Source of the DNA: Aggregatibacter segnis
Lineage (GTDB): Bacteria; Pseudomonadota; Gammaproteobacteria; Enterobacterales; Pasteurellaceae
Assembly: GCF_003130075.1 (NCBI RefSeq)
Contig: NZ_NRCW01000007.1
Coordinates: 1 to 64,000, forward strand
DNA length: 64,000 nt
Direction of reading: 5' to 3'
Shown here: positions 8,993 to 20,338 of the stretch, one piece after another
Position numbering within the stretch: position 1 is the first letter of the stretch
Layout: each line of letters opens with the position of its first letter
Position numbers and translations under genes: made by a program
The notes under the pieces: generated by a model
Seen by the model: only the letters and a program-made list of their open reading frames with translations
Database searches by the model: none
Told to the model about the DNA's origin: nothing

Positions 8993-11701
8993 ATGCTTAG
9001 AACTATTGCAACCAAAATTTTTGGCAGTCGTAATGATCGTGTTTTACGTCGCCTCAATAAAATCGTCGTCAAAATTAATAAACTTGAGCCGGAATACGAA
9101 GCGTTAAGCGATGAACAACTCAAAGCCAAAACGGCGGAATTCCGTGACCGTTTAGCACAAGGCGCGACCTTGGAAAGTTTAATGCCGGAAGCATTTGCTA
9201 CTGTGCGTGAAGCCAGTAAACGTGTGCTTGGTATGCGTCATTTCGACGTGCAACTTATCGGCGGTATGGTGCTTAACAGTCGCTGTATCGCGGAAATGCG
9301 TACCGGTGAAGGGAAAACCTTAACCGCGACATTGCCTTGCTATTTAAACGCATTACCGGCCAAAGCGGTACATGTGGTTACCGTGAATGACTATCTTGCC
9401 CGCCGCGATGCGGAAACCAACCGTCCATTATTCGAATTTTTAGGTCTGACTGTCGGCGTAAACGTGCCGGGCATGTCACCGGAAGAAAAACGCGCAGCAT
9501 ACGCAGCGGACATTACTTATGCCACCAATAGCGAGCTAGGCTTTGACTATTTACGTGACAACTTGGCGCATTCACCGCAAGAACGTTTCCAAAAAGATCT
9601 TTACTATGCATTGGTGGATGAGGTGGACTCCATCTTAATCGATGAAGCACGTACGCCGTTAATTATTTCCGGTCAGGCAGAAGACAGCTCCGAACTGTAT
9701 ATTGCTATCGACAAATTGATTCCTGTCTTAATTAAACAAGACAAAGAAGATACCGAAGAATATCAAGGTACCGGCGATTACACGTTGGATTTAAAAACCA
9801 AACAAGCTTATTTGACCGAACGTGGACAAGAAAAATGCGAACAATGGTTAATTGAACATGGGTTCATGAAAGACACCGAATCCCTTTATTCACCGTCTAA
9901 AATTTCTTTGTTACACCACGTTATGGCGGCACTTCGCGCTCATACCTTATTTGAACGTGATGTGGATTACATTGTAAAAGATGGCGAGATTGTTATCGTA
10001 GATGAACACACCGGTCGTACGATGGCAGGTCGTCGTTGGTCGGACGGCTTACACCAAGCCATCGAAGCCAAAGAAGGGGTTCGCATTCAAAGCGAAAACC
10101 AAACTGTCGCCTCTATCACTTACCAAAACTATTTCCGTTTATACGAGAAATTAGCGGGGATGACCGGTACGGCAGATACAGAAGCCTTTGAATTCCAAAA
10201 AATCTACGGCTTAGAAACCGTCGTCATTCCGACCAACCGTCCGATGATCCGTGATGATCGCACTGATGTGATGTTTGAAACGGAAGAATACAAATTTGAT
10301 GCCATTATTGAGGACATCAAAGATTGTGTGGCACGTAACCAACCTGTTTTGGTCGGTACAATCTCCATTGAAAAATCCGAACTGCTTTCCAATGCGCTGA
10401 ATAAAGCCGGCATTAAACACAATGTGTTGAACGCCAAATTCCATGCACAAGAAGCGGAAATCGTCGCCAATGCAGGTTATCCGGGAGCCGTTACTATCGC
10501 CACCAACATGGCGGGACGTGGTACCGATATCGTGTTGGGAGGTAACTGGAAAGCGGAAGTGGATAAACTGGAAAATCCAACAGCAGAACAAATTGAGGCG
10601 ATCAAAGCCGCATGGCAAGAACGCCATAACATTGTAAAACAAGCCGGTGGCTTGCATATTATCGGTACAGAACGCCACGAATCCCGCCGTATCGACAACC
10701 AGTTGCGCGGTCGTTCCGGCCGTCAAGGCGACCCGGGTTCTTCTCGCTTCTATTTGTCCTTAGACGATGCGTTAATGCGTATTTACCTTAACGAAGGCAA
10801 ACTTAACATGATGCGTAAAGCCTTCAGCAACGCAGGCGAAGCCATGGAATCTAAGCTGTTGGCAAAAGTCATTGCCTCTGCGCAAGCCAAAGTGGAAGCA
10901 CACAACTTCGATGGGCGTAAAAACCTACTTGAATTTGATGATGTGGCAAATGACCAACGCCATGCGATTTATGAACAACGTAATGAATTGTTAGAAAATG
11001 ACGATATTTCCGATACTATCGATGCGATTCGTCAGGACGTCTTCAACAGCGTTATCGATCAATACATTCCGCCACAATCACTGGAAGAACAATGGGATGT
11101 GCCGGCATTGGAACAACGTTTAAAACAAGATTTCGCGCTGGATTTACCTATTACCAAATGGCTGGATGAAGACAATCATCTGCATGAAGAAACCTTGCGT
11201 GAGCGTATTATTCAAGCGGCTACGGATGAATATAAACGCAAAGAAGAATTGGCCGGTGAACAAACTATGCGCAATTTTGAAAAAGGCGTGATGTTACAAA
11301 CCCTAGATGAACTTTGGAAAGAACATTTATCTGCGATGGATCACCTACGCCGTGGTATTCATTTACGCGGTTATGCACAAAAAGATCCAAAACAAGAGTA
11401 CAAAAAAGAGTCTTTCCAAATGTTTACCGAAATGTTGGATGCCTTGAAATTAAGCGTGGTCACCACCTTAAGTCGCGTCCAAGTTCGCACACAAGAGGAA
11501 ATGGAAGAAGCAGAACGTTTACGTCAAGAATTGGCTCAGCGCGAGGCGGCAGCAATGCAGTATCACAATGAAGAATCACAGGATGAACAAGGCGCTCAAA
11601 ATGAGGTGGAAGAACACCATAAAATCGGGCGTAATGAACCTTGTCCATGTGGTTCCGGTAAAAAATACAAACATTGCCACGGCAGTCGTGCCAGACATTA
11701 A
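8993..11701 (+). CDS. secA: preprotein translocase ATPase SecA
   Basis: Motor ATPase that drives unfolded preproteins through SecYEG. The product is 902 residues (E. coli 901). Nucleotide-binding domain 1 has the Walker A GEGKT near residue 105 and the [11 protein letters not shown] Walker B. The preprotein cross-linking domain follows, then nucleotide-binding domain 2 with GRGTDI and [18 protein letters not shown]. At the extreme C-terminus is the zinc-binding, SecB-binding [14 protein letters not shown]. It is translated from the secM-secA message and should be controlled by SecM stalling. mutT follows after a hairpin. Confidence 0.98.
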   Translation: MLRTIATKIFGSRNDRVLRRLNKIVVKINKLEPEYEALSDEQLKAKTAEFRDRLAQGATLESLMPEAFATVREASKRVLGMRHFDVQLIGGMVLNSRCIAEMRTGEGKTLTATLPCYLNALPAKAVHVVTVNDYLARRDAETNRPLFEFLGLTVGVNVPGMSPEEKRAAYAADITYATNSELGFDYLRDNLAHSPQERFQKDLYYALVDEVDSILIDEARTPLIISGQAEDSSELYIAIDKLIPVLIKQDKEDTEEYQGTGDYTLDLKTKQAYLTERGQEKCEQWLIEHGFMKDTESLYSPSKISLLHHVMAALRAHTLFERDVDYIVKDGEIVIVDEHTGRTMAGRRWSDGLHQAIEAKEGVRIQSENQTVASITYQNYFRLYEKLAGMTGTADTEAFEFQKIYGLETVVIPTNRPMIRDDRTDVMFETEEYKFDAIIEDIKDCVARNQPVLVGTISIEKSELLSNALNKAGIKHNVLNAKFHAQEAEIVANAGYPGAVTIATNMAGRGTDIVLGGNWKAEVDKLENPTAEQIEAIKAAWQERHNIVKQAGGLHIIGTERHESRRIDNQLRGRSGRQGDPGSSRFYLSLDDALMRIYLNEGKLNMMRKAFSNAGEAMESKLLAKVIASAQAKVEAHNFDGRKNLLEFDDVANDQRHAIYEQRNELLENDDISDTIDAIRQDVFNSVIDQYIPPQSLEEQWDVPALEQRLKQDFALDLPITKWLDEDNHLHEETLRERIIQAATDEYKRKEELAGEQTMRNFEKGVMLQTLDELWKEHLSAMDHLRRGIHLRGYAQKDPKQEYKKESFQMFTEMLDALKLSVVTTLSRVQVRTQEEMEEAERLRQELAQREAAAMQYHNEESQDEQGAQNEVEEHHKIGRNEPCPCGSGKKYKHCHGSRARH

Positions 11702-11712
11702 TTGGAAATAAA

Positions 11713-11760
11713 TAAAAGTGCGGTTAGAAAAACAATTAAATTTTTAACCGCACTTTTTTT
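11713..11760 (+). terminator. paired-uptake-signal terminator after secA
   Basis: AAAAGTGCGGTTA and TAACCGCACTTTTTT are separated by an A/T-rich loop, with a T run at the end. It lies 12 bases after the secA stop and before mutT. Confidence 0.7.
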
Positions 11761-11787
11761 CATGAAGATTCAGTGAAGGATAGAAAA

Positions 11788-12186
11788 ATGAGGAAACCGC
11801 TTGTACAGGTTGCAGCAGGGATTATTCGTAACGAATTCGGGCAAATTTATTTAACCCAACGCCTGGAAGGTCAAGATTTTGCTCAATCGCTGGAATTTCC
11901 TGGTGGCAAAGTCGATAAAGGTGAAACACCGGAACAGGCATTAAAACGGGAACTAGAAGAAGAAATCGGTATTGTGGTACTCAATGCACAGCTGTTTGAG
12001 CGTTTTGAATTTGAATACCCAACTAAAGTGATTTCTTTCTTTTTTTATCTGGTAGAAGAATGGGTTGGCGAGCCCTTTGGGCGTGAGGGACAAGAAGGTT
12101 TCTGGTTGGCACAAAACGAACTGGATGCCGGTCAATTCCCTCCGGCAAATGCCAAACTCATTCAACGTTTATTAGCCGAATCTTAA
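11788..12186 (+). CDS. mutT: 8-oxo-dGTP diphosphatase MutT
   Basis: Sanitises the nucleotide pool by hydrolysing 8-oxo-dGTP, preventing A:T to C:G transversions. The 132-residue product (E. coli 129) carries the Nudix box: GGKVDKGETPEQALKREL followed by EEEIGI. The start is ATG 11788, which has AAGGAT at good spacing. An upstream GTG at 11773 overlaps that ribosome site and is rejected. The order secM-secA-mutT matches E. coli. Confidence 0.94.
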   Translation: MRKPLVQVAAGIIRNEFGQIYLTQRLEGQDFAQSLEFPGGKVDKGETPEQALKRELEEEIGIVVLNAQLFERFEFEYPTKVISFFFYLVEEWVGEPFGREGQEGFWLAQNELDAGQFPPANAKLIQRLLAES

Positions 12187-12197
12187 CTCTCGCCCAT

Positions 12198-12236
12198 AAA
12201 AAAGACCCAACAATTGTTGGGTCTTTGAGAAAAACA
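12198..12236. terminator. terminator between mutT and a DUF5339-like gene
   Basis: AAAGACCCAACAATTGTTGGGTCTTT (split here as AAAGACCCAAC / GTTGGGTCTTT) is a perfect stem between two convergent genes, with A- and T-rich flanks. Confidence 0.8.
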
Positions 12237-12246
12237 AAAAGCTTAA

Positions 12247-12507
12247 TTATTTGCCCATTGCCGCTTTAACTTGTTTTAATTGTTCAGTTGCTTGGGAGCA
12301 AGCTTGCTCTTGTGCAGCTTCTGGCAAAGCAGATAATTGTTGTTTGCTTGCGTCATATTGTTGTTTCAACATCGCTTGTTGTGCTGCAGGTGCTGCACTC
12401 ACAAAAGAATCGATTTCAGCAAAATATGCTTCGCAGCTTTTAGATAAGCCTGCAGATGCGGACATTGCAAAACCGGATAATAATACTGCAACTAATAGTT
12501 TTTTCAT
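12247..12507 (-). CDS. small exported protein, DUF5339-like
   Basis: The product has 86 residues with a clear signal peptide (KKLLVAVLLSGFAMSASA, cleavage after ASA). It leaves a mature helical, Ala/Gln-rich protein of about 65 residues with two cysteines that could form a disulfide. It resembles the uncharacterised DUF5339 proteins of Pasteurellaceae; the function is unknown. The start is the ATG at 12507, with GGAG upstream; a longer reading adds 12 residues before the signal peptide and is unlikely. It appears monocistronic. Confidence 0.75.
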   Translation of the reverse strand: MKKLLVAVLLSGFAMSASAGLSKSCEAYFAEIDSFVSAAPAAQQAMLKQQYDASKQQLSALPEAAQEQACSQATEQLKQVKAAMGK

Positions 12508-12607
12508 TTTTTTCTCCATAATGGTTTGAAAATATCGCCTCAAGTCAGGCGACGGTCTATTATACGAATTTTAGCGATAAAAGAGAAAAAATAATAACCA
12601 TTAGGCA

Positions 12608-13648
12608 TTATGAGGTACCACAAAACTCAATAGACAACGCTTCCAGTTGCTGCCAAACATCATCATTAAATTCTTGCTTTGCGTTACGCTCAACTTCCGC
12701 CAGCTGTTGACAGAAAAGATAAAGTTTACGGTAAGTTAAACGTTGGACGGCTTGCGTAAACAACGCCCGGCGGTTCTGCCATATTTTTAAACGATCAAAG
12801 TGTTCACGCAGCTGAGAGGTAGGTAATAACGAATCAAGCGATGGTCGTTGCTCAGTTTTGCCAAGTTCCAATAATGTCATTAAATCCCGCTGCAACGTGC
12901 GTAATAAAACAATCGGCTGAACATCTTCCTCTTTTAAACCATTTAAAATCCGGCAAGCGCGAGTCGCTTTCCCCGACAGCATGGCATCCACCCATTGAAA
13001 CGGGGTAAATACCGAAGACTGCTCCACCACGCTATTAACACGAGCAAACGTCAATTTACGATCAGGATACAATAAATCCAGTAATTGCAGCGTTTGTTTG
13101 AGTGCCAACAGATTATTTTCATAACTATAACAAAGCAACTGCACCGCTTCCTGCTCAATACTTAACCCCAACGATTTTGCCCGATTAACCACCCAGCGAG
13201 GCAGTTGTTCCGCATTTGGTGTTTGGCAATTAATGACGACAGCTTGCGGTTCATATTGGTTAGCCGCTACAAACCATGCTTGTTTTTCCATAGCTTTGGT
13301 CAACTTAGCAAAACGAAACACCGGCAACACATCAGGCGTCAGTAAAGAGATAAACTCTGATAGTTTGTTTTGTAAAAGTGCGGTCAAATTTTCAGGTAAA
13401 TCTAATACGATAGTCTGCTTATTGAAAAATAAGCCCATAGATTGCACCCGCTCGAACAAGTCATTCCAGTCGGTGGAGGCGTTAATTTCTAGCCCTATTT
13501 TTTCATCAAATAGCGCTTTCATTGCCGCTTGTTGAATGGCATCCAGACTTTCTTCAATTAATAGAGGATCTTCCCCCACTAAAAAGTAGAGCGCAGCTAA
13601 TTTGCGCTCTAACGAAGGAATAAGTTGCTCAGGAAATAAACGGTTCAT
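12608..13648 (-). CDS. holA: DNA polymerase III subunit delta
   Basis: HolA is the clamp-loader subunit that opens the beta sliding clamp. The product is 346 residues (E. coli 343) and begins NRLFPEQLIPSLERKLAALYFLVGEDPLLI, the usual HolA N-terminus with the GEDPLL turn. The C-terminal helical collar domain ends around LSIEFCG. The start is ATG 13648, sharing one base with the lptE stop (TAATG). The order leuS-lptE-holA is conserved in gamma-proteobacteria. Confidence 0.94.
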   Translation of the reverse strand: MNRLFPEQLIPSLERKLAALYFLVGEDPLLIEESLDAIQQAAMKALFDEKIGLEINASTDWNDLFERVQSMGLFFNKQTIVLDLPENLTALLQNKLSEFISLLTPDVLPVFRFAKLTKAMEKQAWFVAANQYEPQAVVINCQTPNAEQLPRWVVNRAKSLGLSIEQEAVQLLCYSYENNLLALKQTLQLLDLLYPDRKLTFARVNSVVEQSSVFTPFQWVDAMLSGKATRACRILNGLKEEDVQPIVLLRTLQRDLMTLLELGKTEQRPSLDSLLPTSQLREHFDRLKIWQNRRALFTQAVQRLTYRKLYLFCQQLAEVERNAKQEFNDDVWQQLEALSIEFCGTS

Positions 13649-14151
13649 TATTTCGGTTGGATTTGATGTTGCAAGGCAACCATTTTGTTTATTAACTGAC
13701 GTGCTGCTTGCTCGCGCATGTCTTGCCAAATCACCTCTTTTTCCGATGATTTCGCTAAGGCGGCACGTGAATAATCAAAGAACGTACGATTCACTTTAGT
13801 CGAAATTGGGAAAGCCTCTTTATTTGGCAATTTCACACTGGCTTCCACATCTAAAACTAATAGTTTTTCTGCTTCACGACCTTGTTTAAAAATAGAAACC
13901 ACATGCTCAGATGTCGTTGTCTTATTCAAACGTAAAACCGGTACACCCGCCTTAGCTTCCACCAAATTAACATTATTCAACTGTAATTGACGACGCATAG
14001 ATACCGCCATGTCACTATAAGGATCGCTACTTTCCAAGTGTAAGGTTTGCAATTCTTGCGGAATCAATTCACCGTTTTGGAAGTGAAATCCGCAAGCGGA
14101 TAAAGCAAAAACACTGGCGGTAAGAAGTAAGGATTTGAGCTGTTTAAACAT
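13648..14151 (-). CDS. lptE: LPS-assembly lipoprotein LptE
   Basis: Outer-membrane lipoprotein that plugs the LptD barrel and helps insert lipopolysaccharide. The product is 167 residues with a lipoprotein signal peptide and lipobox L-S-A-C at about residues 17-20, followed by GFHFQNG, typical of LptE. The start is ATG 14151 preceded by AAGGTGA. It is coupled to holA through TAATG and lies about 60 bases downstream of leuS. Confidence 0.93.
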   Translation of the reverse strand: MFKQLKSLLLTASVFALSACGFHFQNGELIPQELQTLHLESSDPYSDMAVSMRRQLQLNNVNLVEAKAGVPVLRLNKTTTSEHVVSIFKQGREAEKLLVLDVEASVKLPNKEAFPISTKVNRTFFDYSRAALAKSSEKEVIWQDMREQAARQLINKMVALQHQIQPK

Positions 14152-14169
14152 AAAAATCACCTTAAAAAT

Positions 14170-14203
14170 CGACCGCACTTTGCGTTAAGTGCGGTCATTT
14201 TTT
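14170..14203. terminator. paired-uptake-signal hairpin between leuS and lptE
   Basis: GACCGCACTT and AAGTGCGGTC are inverted with a six-base spacer. A-rich and T-rich flanks allow partial termination, but it sits inside an otherwise conserved operon, so it may only weaken lptE-holA expression relative to leuS. Confidence 0.6.
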
Positions 14204-14211
14204 TGATTAGA

Positions 14212-16800
14212 TTACTGCGGTTTCACCACAACATTAAGCAACTTGCCGGCAACATAAATCACCTTAACGATTTGCGTTCCGTCGGTAAAGCGTTTGACGT
14301 TTTCATCGGCAAAGGCGATCGCTTTCAGACTTTCTTCGTCTGCATCTGCAGCGACAGTGACTTTACCACGCACTTTTCCGTTCACCTGAACCACAATCAA
14401 TTTTTCATCTTCAATCATCGCATCAGGCTCCGCTTCCACCCAAGGCGCAAAGTCAATAATGTCTTGATTACCCAGTTCTTTCCATAAACGGAAACAAATG
14501 TGCGGCGTAATTGGATAAAGCATACGTACGACAGCGCTCAAGGCCTCAGCCATCACAGCACGATCTTGTTCGTCATCCAACGGCGCGCGGGTCAACTTGT
14601 TCATTAATTCCATGATTGCCGCAATCGCCGTATTGAACGTTTGACGACGGCCGATGTCATCGCTTACTTTCGCAATGGTTTTGTGGACATCACGACGTAA
14701 CGCTTTTTGAGCGCTAGAAAGTGCGGTCGGATTGACGGCTGTTTTTGTTGGATTTTTGCTGTATTCAAACACCAAATTCCATACACGCGCTAAGAAACGT
14801 TTCGCGCCTTCCACACCAGATTCTTGCCACTCCAAGGTCATTTCCGCAGGCGAGGCAAACATCATGAACAAGCGCACAGTATCCGCACCGTATTTTTCCA
14901 CCATTTCTTGCGGGTCAATACCGTTATTTTTGGATTTCGACATTTTCGTCATACCGGCGTGCACCAGCTCATGACCTTCGTCATCCACCGCTTTCACGAT
15001 ACGACCTTTGTCGTCACGCTCTAAAGTCACTTTGGTTGGTGAAACCCAAATACGCTCGTTGGTCGGGCTGGTGTAATAGAACGCATCCGCTAACACCATG
15101 CCTTGGCATAACAATTTATTTGCCGGTTCATCACTGGTCACCAAGCCTGCATCACGCAATAATTTATGGAAGAAGCGGAAATACAATAAATGCATGGTCG
15201 CATGCTCAATACCGCCGATATATTGATCCACAGGCAACCAGTAGTTCGCTTCTTCGCTATTTAACATGCCTTGTTGATATTCCGGGCAAGTGTAACGGGC
15301 GTAATACCAAGAGGATTCCATAAAGGTGTCGAAGGTGTCGGTTTCTTTTAACGCCGGCTTGCCTTGATAGGTCGTTTTCGCCCATTCAGGATCCGCTTTA
15401 ATCGGGCTGTTCACGCCATTCATCACCACGTCTTCCGGCAGGATGATGGGTAAATCTTCCATTGGTACCGGCACTACATCGCCATTTTCCAAGGTTAACA
15501 TTGGAATCGGCGCGCCCCAATAACGTTGACGGGAGACGCCCCAGTCGCGTAAACGGTAATTCACTTGGCGTTTGCCCACGCCTAATTTTTCTAATTTGTC
15601 GGCAATGCCATTAAATGCCGCATCAAATGGCAAGCCATTAAACTCACCGGAATGAATCAGTTTGCCGTGTTCGGTAAAGGCTTGTTTAGTTAAATCAATT
15701 TCTTCACCGTTCATCGGTTCGATCACTTGTTTTAGCGCCAAACCGTATTTTTGCGCAAACTCATAGTCGCGCTGGTCGTGTGCCGGCACAGCCATTACCG
15801 CGCCGGTACCGTAATGCATTAATACAAAGTTCGCCACCCAGACAGGCACTTGTTCACCGGTTAACGGATGCACCGCATACAAACCGGTAGCCATACCTTT
15901 TTTCTCCATGGTGGCAATGTCCGCTTCCGCAACTTTCGTGTTTTTCGCTTCTTGAATGAACTCTGCTAATTCAGGATTATTTTGCGCCGCAAGCGTTGCC
16001 AATGGATGAGCTGCCGCTACCGCCACATAACTCACGCCGTAGAAGGTGTCCGGACGCGTGGTGTAAACCGCTAATTTTTCGTTGGTATCTTTAATATCAA
16101 AGGTGATTTCCACGCCTTCAGAACGACCGATCCAGTTGCGTTGCATGGTTTTGACTTGATCCGGCCATTGTGGCAAATCGTCTAAGCAGTTCAATAATTG
16201 CTCGGCATAGTCGGTAATTTTAATAAACCATTGCGGAATTTCTTTTTGTTCCACCGGCGTATCACAGCGCCAGCAGCAACCTTCATGTACCTGCTCGTTT
16301 GCCAAGACGGTTTTATCGTTCGGGCACCAGTTCACCGTAGAGGTTTTCTTATACACCAAGCCTTTTTTGTATAACTCGGTGAAGAACCATTGCTCCCACT
16401 TATAATATTCCGGACGGCAGGTGGTTACTTCGCGATCCCAGTCATAACTAAAGCCTAACAGTTGCAACTGGTTTTTCATGTATTCAATATTTTCGTAAGT
16501 CCATTTTGCTGGGGCGGTATTATTTTTTACCGCCGCACCTTCTGCAGGCAAACCAAACGCATCCCACCCCATTGGTTGCAATACGTTTTTGCCAATCATG
16601 CGTTGATAACGGGAAACCACATCACCGATGGTGTAATTACGCACATGCCCCATGTGCAAACGGCCGGATGGATACGGCAACATGGAAAGACAGTAATATT
16701 TTTCTTTGTTGTTATCTTGTACCGCTTTGAAAGTTTTATTGTCCTGCCAGAATTTTTGCACTTCCGGTTCAAGCAAATCAGGACGATATTGTTCTTGCAT
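14212..16800 (-). CDS. leuS: leucyl-tRNA synthetase
   Basis: Class I synthetase that charges tRNA-Leu. The product is 862 residues (E. coli 860). It shows the HIGH-type motif HMGH in [18 protein letters not shown] near residue 50, the CP1 editing domain, and the KMSKS loop MSKSKNNG near residue 625. The zinc-site cysteines ([11 protein letters not shown]) are present. It is the first gene of the leuS-lptE-holA unit. Confidence 0.97.
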   Translation of the reverse strand: MQEQYRPDLLEPEVQKFWQDNKTFKAVQDNNKEKYYCLSMLPYPSGRLHMGHVRNYTIGDVVSRYQRMIGKNVLQPMGWDAFGLPAEGAAVKNNTAPAKWTYENIEYMKNQLQLLGFSYDWDREVTTCRPEYYKWEQWFFTELYKKGLVYKKTSTVNWCPNDKTVLANEQVHEGCCWRCDTPVEQKEIPQWFIKITDYAEQLLNCLDDLPQWPDQVKTMQRNWIGRSEGVEITFDIKDTNEKLAVYTTRPDTFYGVSYVAVAAAHPLATLAAQNNPELAEFIQEAKNTKVAEADIATMEKKGMATGLYAVHPLTGEQVPVWVANFVLMHYGTGAVMAVPAHDQRDYEFAQKYGLALKQVIEPMNGEEIDLTKQAFTEHGKLIHSGEFNGLPFDAAFNGIADKLEKLGVGKRQVNYRLRDWGVSRQRYWGAPIPMLTLENGDVVPVPMEDLPIILPEDVVMNGVNSPIKADPEWAKTTYQGKPALKETDTFDTFMESSWYYARYTCPEYQQGMLNSEEANYWLPVDQYIGGIEHATMHLLYFRFFHKLLRDAGLVTSDEPANKLLCQGMVLADAFYYTSPTNERIWVSPTKVTLERDDKGRIVKAVDDEGHELVHAGMTKMSKSKNNGIDPQEMVEKYGADTVRLFMMFASPAEMTLEWQESGVEGAKRFLARVWNLVFEYSKNPTKTAVNPTALSSAQKALRRDVHKTIAKVSDDIGRRQTFNTAIAAIMELMNKLTRAPLDDEQDRAVMAEALSAVVRMLYPITPHICFRLWKELGNQDIIDFAPWVEAEPDAMIEDEKLIVVQVNGKVRGKVTVAADADEESLKAIAFADENVKRFTDGTQIVKVIYVAGKLLNVVVKPQ

Positions 16801-16918
16801 AAAAAATCACCTTAAAAATAGACCGCACTTTAGCGGGTTTTAACTTAGAAAATACGCCATAGAATAGCGTAAAATGGGGAAAAATAACAGGAAGTGCGGT
16901 GGGAATTTCGGATATTTT

Positions 16919-17551
16919 TTACGGCTTAACTTGATGGCAAGCCTCATATAATGGCAATAAATCGCGAATGCTTGCCACGATAAATTGCGTCACATCTAAT
17001 TTATCCAATTCCGCTTTTTCTACATTTCGCCCAATGCACCAAAAATCCTCGTCGGAACACAAAGTTAAATCCTTTTGGCTCAACTGGCTGACTTTACGGA
17101 AATCATCGTATTCGCTTTCATCACCACGCCAAATATCCAATTCGGCAAAGCGAGCAAAATCCACATGTTCGAGCCATTGATTATATTGCTGCACGTTAAT
17201 TTGTGACCGATCAGCGCGATAACAATGCCAATCTAAACTCACCGATAAACGACGACGATTGAGCAACACCGACAAAATCGCGGCGGAATTGAGGTTATAT
17301 TCATATTTAAAATAGGCAAAGAAATGGCCTCGTACTTGCCAACCGTTCGTCCAACTTTCAATATGCGGCTTGGCAAAGGGCGTACCGAGTTCGGCAGCCA
17401 CCTGCAAAATCGTTGCTTTCCACCGTTCCCAATGGGCTTTGTAATCCGCCTTAATACGCGGAATATCTTCGGGACAAAACTTTTTCATTTGGGCAAATTG
17501 GAAGAAGGGAATGTTGAAGAGATCGCATGCATCAGCATTAATGAAATTCAT
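16919..17551 (-). CDS. HI_0552-like uncharacterised protein
   Basis: The product is 210 residues with no signal peptide or membrane segment and is rich in Trp, Tyr and acidic residues. I recognise it as resembling the HI_0552 family of Pasteurellaceae, which also lies next to apaH in H. influenzae; the biochemical role is unknown. Features seen are an N-terminal NADACDLFNIPFF, a central SAAILSVLLNRRRLSVSLDWHCYRA, and a C-terminal helical region. It starts 8 bases after apaH in the same direction, so co-transcription is likely. Confidence 0.7.
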   Translation of the reverse strand: MNFINADACDLFNIPFFQFAQMKKFCPEDIPRIKADYKAHWERWKATILQVAAELGTPFAKPHIESWTNGWQVRGHFFAYFKYEYNLNSAAILSVLLNRRRLSVSLDWHCYRADRSQINVQQYNQWLEHVDFARFAELDIWRGDESEYDDFRKVSQLSQKDLTLCSDEDFWCIGRNVEKAELDKLDVTQFIVASIRDLLPLYEACHQVKP

Positions 17552-17559
17552 AATTTTTC

Positions 17560-18387
17560 CTAAAAATCACTGTAATTTTTAACCGCACTTTGGGTGAAAT
17601 AGCGCTTATCTTCCCAGCGCAACATGGTGAGGCGATTATTCCAAACACAGCCGGTATCGAGGGCATAAATATTCGGTGGCGTGATTTCATCCACTAAGCT
17701 CGCCCAGTGGCCAAAAACAATATTTTCGGTTTGATACAGCGGATTGTCTAAAGCAAACCACGGCGCAAGGTTTTCCGGTGCATCCTTGATGGGCAGTTTA
17801 CATGCAAAATCGAGGCGATGATCCCGATAGCAAAAACGCATGCGAGTAAAGGTATTAATAATGTAACGCATACGATCCAGTCCTTTTAAATTTGGCGACC
17901 AACGATCAGGCTGTTCCGAATACATATTTTCAATGAGATAGCGATAATCACCATGGCACAGCACATTCTCCACTTCATTAGCACAGGCTTTGGCGGTTGC
18001 CAAATCCCAATCAGGCGAAATACCGGCGTGCGTCATGACGAAATTCAGTTGTTCGTGGTGAATCAACAAAGGTTGTTGACGTAGCCAATGGATTAATTCA
18101 AAAAAATCCGGTGCGGCAAAAATCGGTGCAACACGATCACGAGGTTTGATTTTTTTAATGCCAAGTGCGGTGGAAATTAAATGTAAATCATGATTACCTA
18201 AGACGGTGTAAGCGGCACTCCCCAAGGATTTAACAAAACGCAGACATTCCAGCGATTTATCACCCCGTGCCACCAAATCACCGGTTAAATAAAGTGTATC
18301 TTGTGTTGGATCAAATTTCACTCGATCCAATAACATCTGCAATTCGTCATAACAACCTTGTAGGTCGCCCACTAAATATGTCGCCAT
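17560..18387 (-). CDS. apaH: diadenosine tetraphosphatase (symmetrical)
   Basis: ApaH splits Ap4A to two ADP and also removes Np4 caps from RNA. The product is 275 residues (E. coli 280). It carries the phosphoesterase motifs [25 protein letters not shown], and a late GHWAS. E. coli apaG, normally just upstream, is missing here: rsmA is the direct neighbour, 15 bases away. Confidence 0.95.
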   Translation of the reverse strand: MATYLVGDLQGCYDELQMLLDRVKFDPTQDTLYLTGDLVARGDKSLECLRFVKSLGSAAYTVLGNHDLHLISTALGIKKIKPRDRVAPIFAAPDFFELIHWLRQQPLLIHHEQLNFVMTHAGISPDWDLATAKACANEVENVLCHGDYRYLIENMYSEQPDRWSPNLKGLDRMRYIINTFTRMRFCYRDHRLDFACKLPIKDAPENLAPWFALDNPLYQTENIVFGHWASLVDEITPPNIYALDTGCVWNNRLTMLRWEDKRYFTQSAVKNYSDF

Positions 18388-18402
18388 TTTTGACCGCTCT
18401 TT

Positions 18403-19266
18403 TTATTCTTCCGAATCCACCACATCCTCTTTGCTCACATCTGCCGGCGGATTATCCGCCAACCAGTTCGCTAAACGGGCATAATCAGCAATGCTGAGAT
18501 TTTCTGCTCGTGCATTTAAATCGATGTTAAGTGCGATCAGATTTTCCGGTAAAAATAAGCCCGACAAGGCATTACGCAACGTTTTACGACGTTGATTAAA
18601 TGCTTGCGAACAGACGCGATTAAGCCAATATAAATCTTTCACCGGGTGCGGCAATGTGGCATGCGGGATTAAGCGAACCACCGCAGAATCTACCTTCGGC
18701 GCAGGTTTGAAGGCACTTGGCGGCACTTCCAACACCGGCATGACTTGGCAGAAATATTGCGCCATGATAGTCAATCTTCCGTAAGCCTTGCTGTTTGGTG
18801 CGGCACATAGGCGTTTCACCACTTCTTTTTGCAACATGAAATGCATGTCTTGAATAATGTGATGATATTTAAACAAATGGAACATTAACGGCGTAGAAAT
18901 GTTATACGGCAAGTTACCAAACACGCGCAGTTTTTGACCTTTCTCTGCCAAATGCTCTTGTTCATAAAGGGAGGAAAAATCAAACTGCATGGCATCGGTT
19001 TCGATGACATTGAGTTTTTGATGTAAAAACGGGTGATGGCGTAAGCGTTCCGCCAAATCACGGTCAAGCTCCAATACAGTCAAGCGATCTACCTGCTCCG
19101 CAACCGGCTCTGTCAATGCGCCCAACCCGGGACCGATTTCCACTAAAAATTGATTGGCTTGCGGATAAATTGCCGCCACGATATTTTGAATCACATTGTT
19201 GTCGTGCAAGAAATTTTGCCCGAACCGTTTACGCGCCGTGTGGCCTAAATGCTTTTTTGAATTCAT
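18403..19266 (-). CDS. rsmA: 16S rRNA dimethyladenosine transferase RsmA (KsgA)
   Basis: Dimethylates A1518 and A1519 of 16S rRNA in a late step of 30S maturation. The product is 287 residues. It shows the SAM-binding motif [13 protein letters not shown], the acidic D/E after LELDRDL, and the catalytic NLPYNISTP. It ends with an acidic tail. The operon surA-rsmA-apaH resembles E. coli surA-pdxA-rsmA-apaG-apaH with pdxA and apaG absent. Confidence 0.96.
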   Translation of the reverse strand: MNSKKHLGHTARKRFGQNFLHDNNVIQNIVAAIYPQANQFLVEIGPGLGALTEPVAEQVDRLTVLELDRDLAERLRHHPFLHQKLNVIETDAMQFDFSSLYEQEHLAEKGQKLRVFGNLPYNISTPLMFHLFKYHHIIQDMHFMLQKEVVKRLCAAPNSKAYGRLTIMAQYFCQVMPVLEVPPSAFKPAPKVDSAVVRLIPHATLPHPVKDLYWLNRVCSQAFNQRRKTLRNALSGLFLPENLIALNIDLNARAENLSIADYARLANWLADNPPADVSKEDVVDSEE

Positions 19267-19315
19267 TGAATAAGATCTTATAAAAATAACGAAAAGTGCG
19301 GTGTATTATAAAGCA

Positions 19316-19341
19316 AAATCCCGACCATTGGGTCGGGATTT
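19316..19341 (-). terminator. terminator after surA
   Basis: AAATCCCGACC-ATT-GGTCGGGATTT-type stem lies 4 bases beyond the surA stop and is followed on the minus strand by TTTTGCTTT. This suggests surA usually ends here rather than reading into rsmA. Confidence 0.7.
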
Positions 19342-19344
19342 CCG

Positions 19345-20268
19345 TTAATTTATGTATTTAATATTCGCTCGTTTACGCAATGCTTGTACCCAGTCGCGGG
19401 CTGAATCTTGCAATTGCTGATTGACGATTTGATCGTAAGCTTTTTGACGATAAGCATCTTCTGTGCGGTCAGCCTGACGGGTATTGGTCACTTCCAAGAT
19501 ATGCCAGCCGAATTCGGTTTTAAACGGCGCACTAATCACGCCTGGTTTTGTTGTACGTACTGCTTTATTAAACGGCCCCACGTACATTTCCGGGAAAGCA
19601 TACCCTAAGCTACCGCCGTTAGCACCGGATAAATAATCTTTGGAATATTTTAGCGCAGCATCGGCAAACATTGTTTTACCGGCAAGAATATCCGCACGGA
19701 TTTGTTCAAGCTGTGCTTTGGCCTGTGCATCGTTTAATAACGGGTTGAGTTTTAACAAAATATGACGCACTTCGTATTGAGTATCCGTCAGTTTCGCCAC
19801 GTTGCCTTTTGCCTTAGCATCCGCCAACATTTTTTTCGCTAATGCTTCAACCTGTTCACGAGAGACATCAACGCTTTGGCTAATTGCGCGATTACGTACT
19901 TCCGACATCATCAGTTGTTGCGCAATTTGTTGACGATATGCCGCATAACTAATGCCTTGATAATCAAGAGCATCGAGTAACTGACCGAAAGTTAAACCGT
20001 TTTGCGCTGCGATGCCTTCAATAATTTGATCCACTTGCGCATTATTAACGGAGACACCGGATTCTTTTACTGCCTGCGCAACCAAAATATCGTCAATCAC
20101 TTTATCTAAAGCAGCTTGGCGATTACTTTTCTTCGTTAAAGCACTTTTTACTTGGCTTTCCAACACAGGAACGCCGTTTACTGTCGCAACCACTTTTTCC
20201 TCAGCTTGCGCATTTGCAATAAATGCCAAAAAACCAAGTGCGACAAACAAAACAGACTTCAAATTCAT
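19345..20268 (-). CDS. surA: periplasmic chaperone / peptidyl-prolyl isomerase SurA
   Basis: Chaperone for outer-membrane proteins on their way to BamA. The product is 307 residues with a signal peptide cleaved after NAQA. It has a SurA N-terminal domain (ATVNGVPVLESQV) and a single parvulin domain (YEVRHILLKLNP to FGWHILEV). E. coli SurA is about 428 residues with two parvulin domains. The one-domain form is usual in Pasteurellaceae, so the short length is not a truncation. Confidence 0.92.
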   Translation of the reverse strand: MNLKSVLFVALGFLAFIANAQAEEKVVATVNGVPVLESQVKSALTKKSNRQAALDKVIDDILVAQAVKESGVSVNNAQVDQIIEGIAAQNGLTFGQLLDALDYQGISYAAYRQQIAQQLMMSEVRNRAISQSVDVSREQVEALAKKMLADAKAKGNVAKLTDTQYEVRHILLKLNPLLNDAQAKAQLEQIRADILAGKTMFADAALKYSKDYLSGANGGSLGYAFPEMYVGPFNKAVRTTKPGVISAPFKTEFGWHILEVTNTRQADRTEDAYRQKAYDQIVNQQLQDSARDWVQALRKRANIKYIN

Positions 20269-20338
20269 CTTCGTTAATATTCCGTTATAGGGTTGAAATT
20301 GTTGGTTAGATTATCAATTTTAATAAAGGTTCACAAAT

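Noticed and set aside
10211-10726. 171-codon open frame on the minus strand within secA
   Set aside because: It is a shadow of the conserved secA frame, with no ribosome site or recognisable domain.
14732-15323. Open frames opposite leuS
   Set aside because: They are antisense to conserved leuS sequence, without motifs or start signals.
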